Numbered from the stretch's first letter, positions 1 through 7,656 are shown. The stretch is DNA of 10,127 nt from JAVVPL01 sp036655775 (GCA_036655775.1 JAVVPL010000080.1:1-10127); one strand, 5' to 3'. A program made the numbers and translations. Notes: generated by a model from the sequence alone, not told the origin.

Positions 1-80
1 AAGTGTCTCGAGTAAAATATCACTCAACACAAAATTTCTCCAGTTTGAATATATCACTAGGTATTTCATTTGCTTTTTAA
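1..80 (+). CDS. C-terminal end of a probable outer-membrane beta-barrel protein (partial)
   Basis: The third plus frame is open from the window edge (first full codon at 3) to a TAA at 78-80 and encodes about 25 residues ending SLNISLGISFAF. Alternating polar and apolar residues with a terminal phenylalanine are what the last strand of an outer-membrane beta-barrel looks like, because the BAM complex recognises such a C-terminal aromatic residue. The stop lies only 10 bp before the nth start, so this gene could lead the following operon. The family cannot be named from so short a tail. A chance open frame is possible; another plus frame is also open here, but its translation has no comparable pattern. 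Confidence 0.5.
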   Translation, partial: VSRVKYHSTQNFSSLNISLGISFAF

Positions 81-90
81 ATTATTGTAA

Positions 91-747
91 ATGTTAAAAA
101 AAGAATTATTTACCTTCGTTTTAAATTGGTTTGAACATGAAATGCCAAATGTGGGTCCTGAATTACATTATCAAAATCCATATCAATTACTCGTAGCTGT
201 AATTTTATCGGCACAATGTACCGATAAACGTGTCAATATGGTAACTCCAACTTTATTTGAACGATTTCCTACTCCCAGCGATTTAGGAAATGCCAACGAA
301 AAAGAAGTTTTTGAATATATTCGATCAATTTCATATCCCAACAACAAGGCAAAACATTTAGTAGGGATGGGACAAATGTTGAGTAAACAATTTAAAAGTG
401 AAGTACCTTCTTCGGTAGATTTACTTGAACAACTACCTGGAGTTGGACGAAAGACTGCACATGTAATTGCTTCTGTAATTTTCAATAAACCAACTTTAGC
501 GGTTGATACGCATGTGTTTCGAGTTTCGGCTCGTTTAGGTTTAACCCATAATGCAAAAACACCTTTAGAAACAGAAAAACAATTAATGAAATATATTCCA
601 AAAGATAAGGTTGGGAAAGCTCATCATTGGCTTATTTTACATGGACGTTATACCTGTACTGCTCGCAAACCAAAATGTGAAATTTGTGGTTTACAAACCT
701 ATTGTAAAAGTGCCCCTAAACTACTAAATAGTAAAGAAAAAATATGA
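91..747 (+). CDS. nth: Endonuclease III, DNA glycosylase/AP lyase
   Basis: This base-excision-repair enzyme removes oxidised pyrimidines and cleaves the backbone at the resulting abasic site. The 218-residue product is complete and close to the usual length. The helix-hairpin-helix LPGVGRKTA is at 115-123, with catalytic Lys121, followed by the catalytic Asp139 in VDTHVFR; both match the E. coli positions shifted by one. The C-terminus carries the [4Fe-4S] signature C-x6-C-x2-C-x5-C (Cys189, 196, 199, 205) with exact spacing. The ATG at 91 is preceded by an AT-rich stretch without a Shine-Dalgarno sequence, as expected in Bacteroidota. The stop overlaps the lpxB start (ATGA at 744-747), implying translational coupling. 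Confidence 0.96.
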   Translation: MLKKELFTFVLNWFEHEMPNVGPELHYQNPYQLLVAVILSAQCTDKRVNMVTPTLFERFPTPSDLGNANEKEVFEYIRSISYPNNKAKHLVGMGQMLSKQFKSEVPSSVDLLEQLPGVGRKTAHVIASVIFNKPTLAVDTHVFRVSARLGLTHNAKTPLETEKQLMKYIPKDKVGKAHHWLILHGRYTCTARKPKCEICGLQTYCKSAPKLLNSKEKI

Positions 748-1844
748 AGTATTATATTATAGCAGGGGAAGCCTCTGGCGATTTACATGCTTCTAATTTA
801 ATTAAAGCATTGAAACAAATAGATCCCAATGCCCAATTTCGTTGTTGGGGTGGCGATTTAATGAAACAAGAAGGTGCCGAGCTCGTTAAACACTATAAAA
901 ATTTAGCTTTTATGGGCTTTATTGAAGTAGTCCTGCATCTCCGTACCATCTGGCATAATCTTCGTTTTTGTAAAAAAGATATACTTTCATACCAACCCAA
1001 CGTATTGATTTTGGTTGATTATCCTGGATTCAATTTAAAAATTGCAAAATTTGCTTATAAAAAAGGATTTAAGGTAGTCTATTATATATCTCCACAAGTA
1101 TGGGCATGGCATGGCAGTAGAGTTAAACAAATGAAAAAATATATCCATCGTCTATTTGTTATTTTGCCATTTGAAAAAGATTTTTTTAAAAGCAAAGGGA
1201 TGGAGGTTGATTTTGTGGGTCATCCTCTTTTAGATGCCCTGGACAGTTACCATAGTACCCGCTTACCCATCACAACTGAAAAAGAAATTATAGCCCTTTT
1301 ACCAGGAAGTCGCAAACAAGAAATTAGCACCATACTTCCCTTAATGTTGTCCGTAATAGATAAATTTCCAGAATATACTTTTGTAATTGCGGGAAGTGAA
1401 CATATTGGACGGGAATTTTACAAACCTTTTATGTCTAACAAAAACGTAGAAATCGTATTTAACCAAACTTACGATCTCTTAGCTAAAGCAAAAGCTGCTT
1501 TAGTAAAATCTGGTACTGCGACCTTAGAAACTGCTCTTTGGAATGTGCCTGAAGTTGTTTGCTATAAAGGCAATGCTATTTCATATAGTATTGCAGTTCG
1601 ATTAATTAAAAATATAAAATATATTTCTTTAGTCAATCTCATTTTGAATAAAACAGCCGTTGTGGAACTCATTCAAAAAGAATTGAACGCTAAAAAAATT
1701 GAAGAAGAATTGTTAAAAATTGTTAAAAATAAACAAATTATAAATTCACAACAGAAAGATTTTCAGGAATTAAGAGAAAAACTAGGCCAAAAAGGTGCTT
1801 CTTTACGCTTAGCCCATGCAATCTTTTCGGAATTTACACGTTAA
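744..1844 (+). CDS. lpxB: Lipid A disaccharide synthase
   Basis: LpxB is a GT19 glycosyltransferase at the inner membrane. It joins UDP-2,3-diacylglucosamine to lipid X, giving the tetraacyl disaccharide 1-phosphate of lipid A. The 366-residue length is normal. GEASGD is at residues 8-13, DYPGFN at 92-97, SPQVWAW at 116-122, LPGSR at 186-190 and the donor-site SGTATLE at 256-262, all conserved family blocks. The ATG overlaps the nth stop by 4 bp, and the SpoIID-domain gene follows after about 16 bp, so it is mid-operon. Its presence shows the organism makes lipid A and is a true diderm. No defect is seen. Confidence 0.97.
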   Translation: MKYYIIAGEASGDLHASNLIKALKQIDPNAQFRCWGGDLMKQEGAELVKHYKNLAFMGFIEVVLHLRTIWHNLRFCKKDILSYQPNVLILVDYPGFNLKIAKFAYKKGFKVVYYISPQVWAWHGSRVKQMKKYIHRLFVILPFEKDFFKSKGMEVDFVGHPLLDALDSYHSTRLPITTEKEIIALLPGSRKQEISTILPLMLSVIDKFPEYTFVIAGSEHIGREFYKPFMSNKNVEIVFNQTYDLLAKAKAALVKSGTATLETALWNVPEVVCYKGNAISYSIAVRLIKNIKYISLVNLILNKTAVVELIQKELNAKKIEEELLKIVKNKQIINSQQKDFQELREKLGQKGASLRLAHAIFSEFTR

Positions 1845-1860
1845 TATTATATCAAAAATT

Positions 1861-3055
1861 ATGGAAAAAAAAATGATGCGCAAAATTATTTTGCAAACGG
1901 TATGTGTGTTTTTAGTAGGTGTAGGTAGTACGCATTCCCTTTGGGCTACCGACTTATCAGTTCGTGTTTTTTCCGAATTGACTGTAAAGAAATTTAAATT
2001 TACGACCGTTCTAGGCAGTTATAAAGTTTTAGATGCCAACAATGCACTTATTGTAGATATTCCTCAAGGAGAAAGTGTAATTTTAGAAGTGGATGATGAC
2101 GAAGTAAAAATGCTTGAAGCAGACAAATTGATTGGGAAATACCCTGCAGTTTCTTTTGATGGTGGAGGTATAAAATCTATTTTTAAAATTTCTCCTGAAC
2201 CCAATTCAATAAATACAGAACGATTTTACGATGATCACTTAGAAGTCAGTATCGAAAACAATCAGTTTTTTATAGTCAATGTGGTCGATTTGGAAAATTA
2301 TGTAGCAGGAGTAATACAATCCGAAGTGCACGGTAGTAGTGATGAACTTGATTTTTTAAAAATTCAAGCTCTTATTTCGCGTACCTACGCAATGAATAAT
2401 ATGCAAAAACATGCCAAAGAAGGCTATCATTTATGCGATGGAGTACATTGTCAAGCTTATAAAAGTAGAAATAATCAATCCGCTATGCTTATGGCGGCCA
2501 AAGAAACCGAAGGACAAGTGATTGTGGATTCGGCCAAGAATATTATTACCGCCTCTTTTTATTCCAATTCAGGCGGACAAACTTGTAATTCAGAAGATGT
2601 TTGGGCTATACCTGTGCCTTATTTACGCTCTATTGTAGATACGTTTTCTTTAGAGGGACGTAATGCTGTTTGGGAGAAACGAATGCCTCAACAAGAATGG
2701 CTCAATTTTTTACAAAAAACATATCATTATCCTATTGCGAATACAAAAATGCGCGATAGTGCTCTCAATTTTACACAAAATGAACGTAAAGTTTATTTTT
2801 GTGGTCAAATTCCACTCAAATTTATTCGACGTGATTTAAATCTACGTTCTACTTTTTTCTCAGTTTCTAGTGATGGGACTACGGTAACTCTCAATGGTAA
2901 AGGCTACGGGCATGCAGTGGGTTTGAGCCAAGAAGGAGCTATGCGGATGATAGAATTGGGTTTTAGTATTACAGATGTAATTTTGTTTTACTATCCAGGN
3001 NNNNNNNNNAATCTTACATGTAGACGAATTACCTTCGGATGAATTAGGTGACTAA
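1861..3055 (+). CDS. SpoIID/LytB-domain secreted protein, interrupted by a scaffold gap
   Basis: SpoIID-domain proteins act on peptidoglycan; B. subtilis SpoIID is a lytic transglycosylase for glycan strands without stem peptides. I chose the ATG at 1861 because it lies 16 bp after the lpxB stop and gives a good signal peptide: MEKKMMRK, a hydrophobic stretch to about residue 24, and cleavage near SLWA-TD at 29/30. An in-frame ATG at 1816 would overlap lpxB. Conserved blocks are LENYVAGVIQSE (144-155, Glu155 aligning with the SpoIID catalytic glutamate), RTYAM (174-178), SNSGGQT (235-241) and GKGYGHAVGLSQEGA (346-360). His190, Cys192, His196 and Cys197 could bind metal. Ten Ns interrupt codon 380. 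After them the continuing frame gives a short odd tail ending at 3042, whereas the next frame gives ILHVDELPSDELGD with TAA at 3053-3055, which I take as the true end. The exact role in a Gram-negative is unknown to me. Confidence 0.85.
3000..3009. other. Scaffold gap of 10 N inside the SpoIID-domain gene
   Basis: Ten undetermined bases lie between two stretches of the same gene. The reading frames on the two sides do not match at this length: codons begin at 2998 before the gap and, for the better tail, at 3011 after it. The number of Ns is therefore probably a placeholder or estimate, not the real distance. Confidence 0.97.
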
Positions 3056-3065
3056 TTCATTAAAT

Positions 3066-4694
3066 ATGCAAACACAAAGGCCCTTCTATCATCCCTTATT
3101 TTTAGTTTTTTTGAGTTTTGTTTCGGGAATTTTTGTGGCTGACAATTTTGTCTTTGCTATACCTTGGCAAGAGGCATCGGTGTTTGCAATTCTTTTGTTT
3201 TCTTTACTAAGTTTACTTGTTCTATGGATAAGCAATATTCTTAGTCGAAACTATGTGTCTAAGAGTTTATTTGGCTGTATATGCCTGCTCTGTTTTTTTT
3301 GTTTAGGTGTTGTGCGTACTTGTTTACAAAACAGGCAATATTCACATGCACATTACGCTTTTTTATTAGAAAAAGAACATACCGATTTCCACACCTACAA
3401 AGTATGTTTAAGAGAAAATCCTATTGAAAAACCTAAATCTTGGAAAGCAGAAGTGGATGTACTTGCGATGGATATACATCCTAACAATAGCACAAAATCT
3501 TGGCAAAACACTGAAGGAAAAGCCATTCTTTATTTTCAAAAAGATTCTACAAACGCATGTCTACAATATGGACAATGTGTATGGGTAAAACTTGTTTTAA
3601 AAAAGATTACCAATGAACCTAGCATCTCTTTTGATTATGCACGTTTTTTAGCAAGAAAACAAATTTACTACCAAGGCTATGTCCAAAGTCAAAATACAGT
3701 TTTTTGTTCAGAATACAATGGCAATTTTTTAATAAAAAATGCGTTAATTCTTCAATCAAATTTAATACACATTCTCACAAAGGTAGGCTTAGATGGCCGA
3801 GAATTTACACTCGCTTCAGCTTTATTACTTGGACAAATGGGAGATATGGACGAAGATTTACAACAAGCTTACCGAAGTGCAGGACTTATTCATATTTTAT
3901 GTGTGTCGGGCTTGCATATTGGTCTTTTTGCCACAGTTCTACTCTCAATATTGTCTTTTTTACAAAATAAACGTTGGTTATTGATTCTAAAACTCAGCAT
4001 TGTTTGTGCCTGTATTTGGATTTATGCTTTTATTGTCGGTCTATCCCCCTCGGTTTTACGCTCTATAGTTATGTTTAGTTTTGTTAGCTTAGGACAATGT
4101 TTTAATAGAGAGAATGACATCTATCGAAGTTTATTGAGTTCCGCTTTTTTACTATTACTTATCAATCCGTATACCCTGTTTTCTATCGGGTTTCAACTTT
4201 CTTATTTAGCTGTGATTGGGATTGTTTGTTTCCAAAAACTTTTTTTAAAAATATGGCACCCCAAATATAAAATTTGTAAATATCTATGGGAACTTATTGG
4301 CGTATCGATCTCAGCACAACTCGCTACCACTCCTTTAATCATCTATTATTTTCACCAATTCCCAAATTATTTCTTATTGAGCAATATAGTGGGCTCCCCC
4401 CTCTCCTCTCTCCTACTTCCTCTAGGGATGAGCATACTCTTCCTTGCTCACATTTATCTACCCATTGCCATGGGTATGGCTTATCTATTCACATGGACTT
4501 TACGTATTTTAAATACCAGCGTATTATATATAGAAAAACTTCCCCATGCCTTGTGGAATATCCAACTCAGTCTATGGGGAAGTTTATTGTTATACGCACT
4601 TATTCTATTTAGTTTTGGTGCGATTGTCAAACAAAAAAAACAATTTGTGTTTGCCTCTTTATGCTCTTTATGGGGATTGATAATTGTGTTTTAG
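3066..4694 (+). CDS. comEC: ComEC/Rec2-family competence membrane protein, short form
   Basis: ComEC forms the inner-membrane channel that passes single-stranded DNA into the cytoplasm during natural transformation. I chose the ATG at 3066 (542 residues), 10 bp after the probable end of the SpoIID-domain gene; a GTG at 3048 would overlap that gene. Two or more N-terminal membrane helices (about 9-83) lead into a soluble OB-like region (about 100-215, DUF4131 type). The polytopic competence domain follows, with HILCVSGLHIGL (276-287), LSPSVLRS (326-333), NP (367-368), GFQLSYLAV (375-383), AQLATTPL (417-424) and SPLSS (444-448). The protein ends in a membrane segment at 542. It has no metallo-beta-lactamase-like nuclease domain, unlike the longer B. 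subtilis ComEC. Shorter forms are common in Bacteroidota, so this need not be a truncation. Its stop overlaps that of the convergent OmpA-domain gene. Confidence 0.9.
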   Translation: MQTQRPFYHPLFLVFLSFVSGIFVADNFVFAIPWQEASVFAILLFSLLSLLVLWISNILSRNYVSKSLFGCICLLCFFCLGVVRTCLQNRQYSHAHYAFLLEKEHTDFHTYKVCLRENPIEKPKSWKAEVDVLAMDIHPNNSTKSWQNTEGKAILYFQKDSTNACLQYGQCVWVKLVLKKITNEPSISFDYARFLARKQIYYQGYVQSQNTVFCSEYNGNFLIKNALILQSNLIHILTKVGLDGREFTLASALLLGQMGDMDEDLQQAYRSAGLIHILCVSGLHIGLFATVLLSILSFLQNKRWLLILKLSIVCACIWIYAFIVGLSPSVLRSIVMFSFVSLGQCFNRENDIYRSLLSSAFLLLLINPYTLFSIGFQLSYLAVIGIVCFQKLFLKIWHPKYKICKYLWELIGVSISAQLATTPLIIYYFHQFPNYFLLSNIVGSPLSSLLLPLGMSILFLAHIYLPIAMGMAYLFTWTLRILNTSVLYIEKLPHALWNIQLSLWGSLLLYALILFSFGAIVKQKKQFVFASLCSLWGLIIVF

Positions 4695-5662
4695 TTATCA
4701 CCTAAAATCTTAAATAATTCATCTAAATTTGGCGTAAGAATAATTTCACTACGACGATTTTTCGCTCTATTTTCTTTAGTATCATTGGATATCACTGGCA
4801 AAAACTCACCTCGTCCCGCAGCACTTACTTGTTTGGGATCAATCCCTTTATTCTCCAATAAGGTTTTTACGATAGAGGTAGCGCGCATTACACTTAAATC
4901 CCAATTATCTTTTACTTCTCCCGAACGATTTAATGGAATATTATCGGTATGTCCTTCAATTAAAACATTAATGTCTGGATTTTTTTGCATAATAAAACCC
5001 ACTTCACGAATTGCTTCTTTACCTTCTTTTCCCACGGTCCAACTTCCAGAAGAAAACAATAATTTTTCATCCATTGACACATACACTTTGCCATTTTTAG
5101 TTGAAACCGTTAAACCCTTATCCTTAAATCCAAGAAGCGCATCCATTACTTTATTTTTCAAACTTTGTAAATCTTGATCTTTTTTATCTAGGATCGCTTG
5201 TAATTCATTTACCCTTTTTTCTTTTTCAGCCAACAAGGCTTCTTTATCCTTTAACTCCAATTCTTTTTTATTTAAAAACTCACGTGTACTTTGAAGTTCT
5301 TTGACTAATTGTTGATTTTCATTATTTTTACCCGACAAAGATGAAGTATATTTTTTATTCATTTCATCGTAATTTTTTTGCAAAAGATCCAAATCATCAG
5401 AGGTACGTTGAACATTCCGTTTTGCTTCATCTAATTCATTGTTCGCTGTTTCTAATTGCGTTTTTAAACGATTAGCCAAAGCTTCACTTTCAGTAAGTTT
5501 AACTTTGCCATCGTGAAGTTCTTTTTGCATTTTGTCATTTTGTGTTTTGCATGCATTATTTTTAGCAAGCACATCTTCATATTTTTTAGAAGACACACAA
5601 GAGCTAATACTAAATATTAATATTAGGGATAAAAAAAAGGGATAAAAAAATGTTCGTTTCAT
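4691..5662 (-). CDS. OmpA-domain lipoprotein with long coiled coil
   Basis: This is a 323-residue envelope protein that probably tethers the outer membrane to peptidoglycan. The start MKRTFF at 5662 was chosen over an upstream in-frame ATG at 5794, which lies inside xth, because it begins a lipoprotein signal peptide: a hydrophobic stretch, then a lipobox SISSC with lipidated Cys22. The residues after Cys22 (VSSKK) are not acidic, so surface export is not suggested. Residues 25-175 are charged and heptad-like, with many K/E/L/N, and are probably a coiled coil. The OmpA C-terminal domain (about 195-310) has GHTDN (237-241), NWDLS (253-257) with Arg260, and NRRSEI (302-307), the residues that grip diaminopimelate. 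It follows xth after 11 bp and is probably co-transcribed. Pal-like in domain layout, but the long coiled coil makes it a distinct subtype. Confidence 0.93.
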   Translation of the reverse strand: MKRTFFYPFFLSLILIFSISSCVSSKKYEDVLAKNNACKTQNDKMQKELHDGKVKLTESEALANRLKTQLETANNELDEAKRNVQRTSDDLDLLQKNYDEMNKKYTSSLSGKNNENQQLVKELQSTREFLNKKELELKDKEALLAEKEKRVNELQAILDKKDQDLQSLKNKVMDALLGFKDKGLTVSTKNGKVYVSMDEKLLFSSGSWTVGKEGKEAIREVGFIMQKNPDINVLIEGHTDNIPLNRSGEVKDNWDLSVMRATSIVKTLLENKGIDPKQVSAAGRGEFLPVISNDTKENRAKNRRSEIILTPNLDELFKILGDN

Positions 5663-5673
5663 AATTGTATTTT

Positions 5674-6450
5674 TTAAATTTCTATATCTAAACCTATGGG
5701 ACAATGATCGGAATGAAATATTTGAGGAAGAATATAAGCCGATTTTAATTGGGATTCCAAATTTTGGCTTGTCATAAAATAGTCTATACGCCATCCCTTA
5801 TTATTGGCTCGCGCATTGGCACGATAACTCCACCAAGAATAAGCATCTTTAGTATCAGGATGCAGGTAACGAAAACTATCCGTAAAACCTTTTGATAAAA
5901 ACGCATCCATCCAAGCTCTTTCTTCAGGCAAAAAACCAGACGAATTTGCATTCCGAATAGGATCATGAATATCTATTGCTTTATTGCAAATATTATAATC
6001 TCCTCCTAGAATAAGCTTAGGTCTTGTTTTACGCAACTCAGTTACATATTGTTCAAAATCGACTAGCCATTGCATTTTAAAAGCTTGCCGTTCATCGCCA
6101 CTCGTACCTGAAGGATGGTAAACACTTACAACCGATATCTCTCCAAAATCCGCTCTAATAAAACGACCTTCGCTGTCATACGCAGGAATCTGCATACCCA
6201 CCAATACTTTATCGGGTTTTTCTTTCGTCAAAATAGCCACGCCACTATAGCCTTTTTTTTGTGCAGAAAAACTAAAACAATGATATCCTATGGCTTGCAA
6301 TTCCATAATTGGCAACTGATCACTTTGCGCTTTAATTTCTTGTAAACAAACTATATCTGGATTATACTCCTGAAGCCAATCAATAAATCCTTTACCAACC
6401 GCAGCACGTATGCCATTCACATTATAAGATATTATTTTTTTGACTTGCAT
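5674..6450 (-). CDS. xth: Exodeoxyribonuclease III / AP endonuclease
   Basis: This Mg-dependent enzyme cuts 5' of abasic sites and trims 3' ends in base-excision repair, complementing Nth, which leaves blocked 3' ends. The 258-residue length is typical. Active-site residues of the EEP fold are all present: Asn10 and Asn12 in SYNVNGIRA, Glu38 in LQEIK, Tyr111 in SVYHPSG, Asp151 and Asn153 in GDYN, Asp223 in GWRIDYF, and the Asp248-His249 pair in SDHCP. I chose the ATG at 6450 (MQVKKIISYNVNG) over 6501: the longer version adds an unconserved 17-residue extension and would begin almost at the predicted transcription start. The OmpA-domain gene follows 11 bp downstream, and slyD diverges upstream. 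Confidence 0.96.
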   Translation of the reverse strand: MQVKKIISYNVNGIRAAVGKGFIDWLQEYNPDIVCLQEIKAQSDQLPIMELQAIGYHCFSFSAQKKGYSGVAILTKEKPDKVLVGMQIPAYDSEGRFIRADFGEISVVSVYHPSGTSGDERQAFKMQWLVDFEQYVTELRKTRPKLILGGDYNICNKAIDIHDPIRNANSSGFLPEERAWMDAFLSKGFTDSFRYLHPDTKDAYSWWSYRANARANNKGWRIDYFMTSQNLESQLKSAYILPQIFHSDHCPIGLDIEI

Positions 6451-6508
6451 ATAGAAATAATTAAAAAAAAGTTCACAAAACAACGGAGCCGTCAAACCCA
6501 CTAATTTA

Positions 6509-6537
6509 CAAAGTTACGTAAAAATTTTAAATTCAAA
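6509..6537 (-). promoter_or_regulatory. Bacteroidota-type promoter for xth
   Basis: Read on the minus strand, TTTG (6537-6534) is followed by 17 bp and then TAACTTTG (6516-6509). This fits the -33 TTTG and -7 TAnnTTTG elements used by the primary sigma factor of Bacteroidetes. Transcription would begin a few bases downstream, near 6502, leaving an untranslated leader of about 50 bases before the xth ATG at 6450. Both boxes match fully and the spacing is plausible; the AT-rich background makes chance matches possible. Confidence 0.6.
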
Positions 6538-6547
6538 AAATAATGTG

Positions 6548-6555
6548 TACTTTTG
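6548..6555 (+). promoter_or_regulatory. Putative -7 box for slyD
   Basis: TACTTTTG matches the TAnnTTTG -7 consensus of Bacteroidetes. The predicted start of transcription, around 6562, would lie about 13 bases before the slyD ATG at 6575. No clear TTG element is visible 17-23 bp upstream, where the sequence is mostly A and T, so this promoter may be weak, extended or regulated. It lies just outside the xth promoter and points the other way. Confidence 0.5.
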
Positions 6556-6574
6556 CCTCCTAAATAATTATAGA

Positions 6575-7030
6575 ATGATAACAAAGAACAAAGTTGTAAG
6601 TATTACATATACGCTACACTATGATGACAAAGACGGGGAAATTGTGGAAAAGGTTGAATCAAACGCACCTATGACTATATTGATGGGACATGGATTGCTA
6701 CTCGATCGCTTTGAAGAACAATTGGAAGGATTAAACAAAGGCGATACGTTTGCATTTAGTTTAACTAGCGAAGAGGCTTACGGAGAATATGATGAAGACG
6801 GACTTGTAAATGTCCCCCTTGCAGAACTTATGGATGGGGTTCCTGCCGAAGAAAATGACATGCTTTTTGAAGGGAATATTATTCCCATTCAAGATCATGA
6901 TGGAGAAGAATATCAAGCAGTTATTCTAGAAATAAAAAATGATATTGTAAGTTTGGATTTCAATCATCCACTTGCAGGAGAAAATTTGTATTTTGAAGGA
7001 AATATCGTAAATATACGCGATGCAAAACCC
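6575..7030 (+). CDS. slyD: SlyD-type FKBP peptidyl-prolyl cis-trans isomerase (3' end lost in gap)
   Basis: SlyD proteins are cytoplasmic prolyl isomerases with a chaperone insert. The 152 visible residues begin MITKNKVVSITYTLHY at the ATG 6575. An in-frame GTG at 6545 was rejected because the -7 box TACTTTTG overlaps it. The FKBP core shows PMTILMGHG (32-40) and LEGLNKGD (50-57), then AYGEYDE (68-74). The IF chaperone insert spans about 70-125, and the FKBP fold resumes with NHPLAGENLYFE (130-141), the SlyD hallmark. The reading frame runs into 14 Ns after VNIRDAKP. The family's C-terminal tail, histidine-rich and metal-binding in E. coli, therefore cannot be judged. In this frame the next gene appears fused to it, which I take as an assembly artefact. 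Confidence 0.93.
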
Positions 7031-7044
7031 NNNNNNNNNNNNNN
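7031..7044. other. Scaffold gap of 14 N between slyD and a barrel-protein gene
   Basis: Fourteen undetermined bases separate the end of the FKBP domain from the middle of a signal peptide. The true interval must hold the rest of slyD with its stop codon, any spacer, and the start codon and first residues of the next gene. Fourteen bases are too few for that, so the real gap is larger. Confidence 0.95.
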
Positions 7045-7639
7045 ATTTGGAATTTTTATCTTTGGGTTTTTCCTAAGTCCTTTACAGGCACAATGGTCAA
7101 ACCAAGGACAAAACGCGCCTCAACCTACCAAAGAAATTCAACAAAATAAGGAAATAAACAAAACTGAAACTGTTTACAAAAAAGGATTTGATGTAAAACG
7201 GATTTCTGTGGGGGGTGGTATTGGCTTGCAATTTGGCACTGTAACAGCCATAGAACTTTCACCCGTTGTAAGTTATCGTTTTCATAAAATGTTTAGTGCA
7301 GGTATTAATTTACAATACAGTTATTACAAAAATTCATTTTATTCACCAGCAATTAAACATAGCATTTATGGAGGGGGTGTTTTAGCTCGTTTTTACCCCA
7401 TCAAATGGCTATTTATTCATGCAGAAATACAAGCTCTAAATCAAGAAATCTGGAGTGCAAACGATCCCGCAAAAACCAAACGAGGCACCGTATTTTATCC
7501 TATGGCTGGCTTAGGGTATAATCAAGTCATAGGCGATCGATCGGGCCTTTATTTAATGCTCTTATGGAATTTTAATAATGTGTCTTATAGCGTATACCCA
7601 AATCCCATTTTAGAAATAGGATTTGATATAGGTATTTAA
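7045..7639 (+). CDS. Small outer-membrane beta-barrel protein, 5' end lost in gap
   Basis: About 197 residues are visible from the first full codon at 7046 to the TAA at 7637-7639. The piece begins FGIFIFGFFLSPLQAQW, the hydrophobic core and cleavage region of a signal peptide, probably cut at QAQ-W as often seen in Bacteroidota; only the initial Met and basic residues are missing. A Q/N/K/P-rich stretch of some 30 residues follows. The rest (from about GFDVKRISVGGGIGL) has alternating strands, many Gly/Tyr/Phe, and turns such as GDRSG and YPNP, consistent with a barrel of about eight strands. It ends EIGFDIGI. I do not recognise a named family. It may be co-transcribed with slyD, but the gap hides the junction. 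Confidence 0.8.
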
Positions 7640-7656
7640 TATGGTAAAATGGATAT

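Noticed and set aside
44..72. Possible promoter for nth: TTTG (44-47), 17 bp, TTCATTTG (65-72)
   Set aside because: The -7 box misses the conserved A of TAnnTTTG, and the elements lie inside the probable coding end of an upstream gene only 10 bp from nth. Co-transcription explains nth equally well, so I did not annotate it.
183..485. Open frame of 100 codons on the minus strand within nth
   Set aside because: It lies entirely antisense to conserved nth blocks, including the helix-hairpin-helix motif, and its translation resembles no protein family I know.
3704..3984. Short plus-strand frames inside comEC
   Set aside because: They overlap the conserved competence-domain core (SGLHIG region) in other frames and show no independent start context.
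4286..4612. 108-codon plus-strand frame inside comEC
   Set aside because: It is out of frame with conserved membrane segments (AQLATTPL, SPLSS), and its composition is not like that of a real protein.
4785..5177. Open frame of 130 codons on the plus strand within the OmpA-domain gene
   Set aside because: It is the shadow of the conserved OmpA C-terminal domain on the other strand, without a plausible promoter, signal or motif.
7640..7656. Search for a bidirectional terminator between the barrel gene and rimO
   Set aside because: The 17-bp spacer and its flanks contain no inverted repeat with a U-run on either strand, so no terminator was called.
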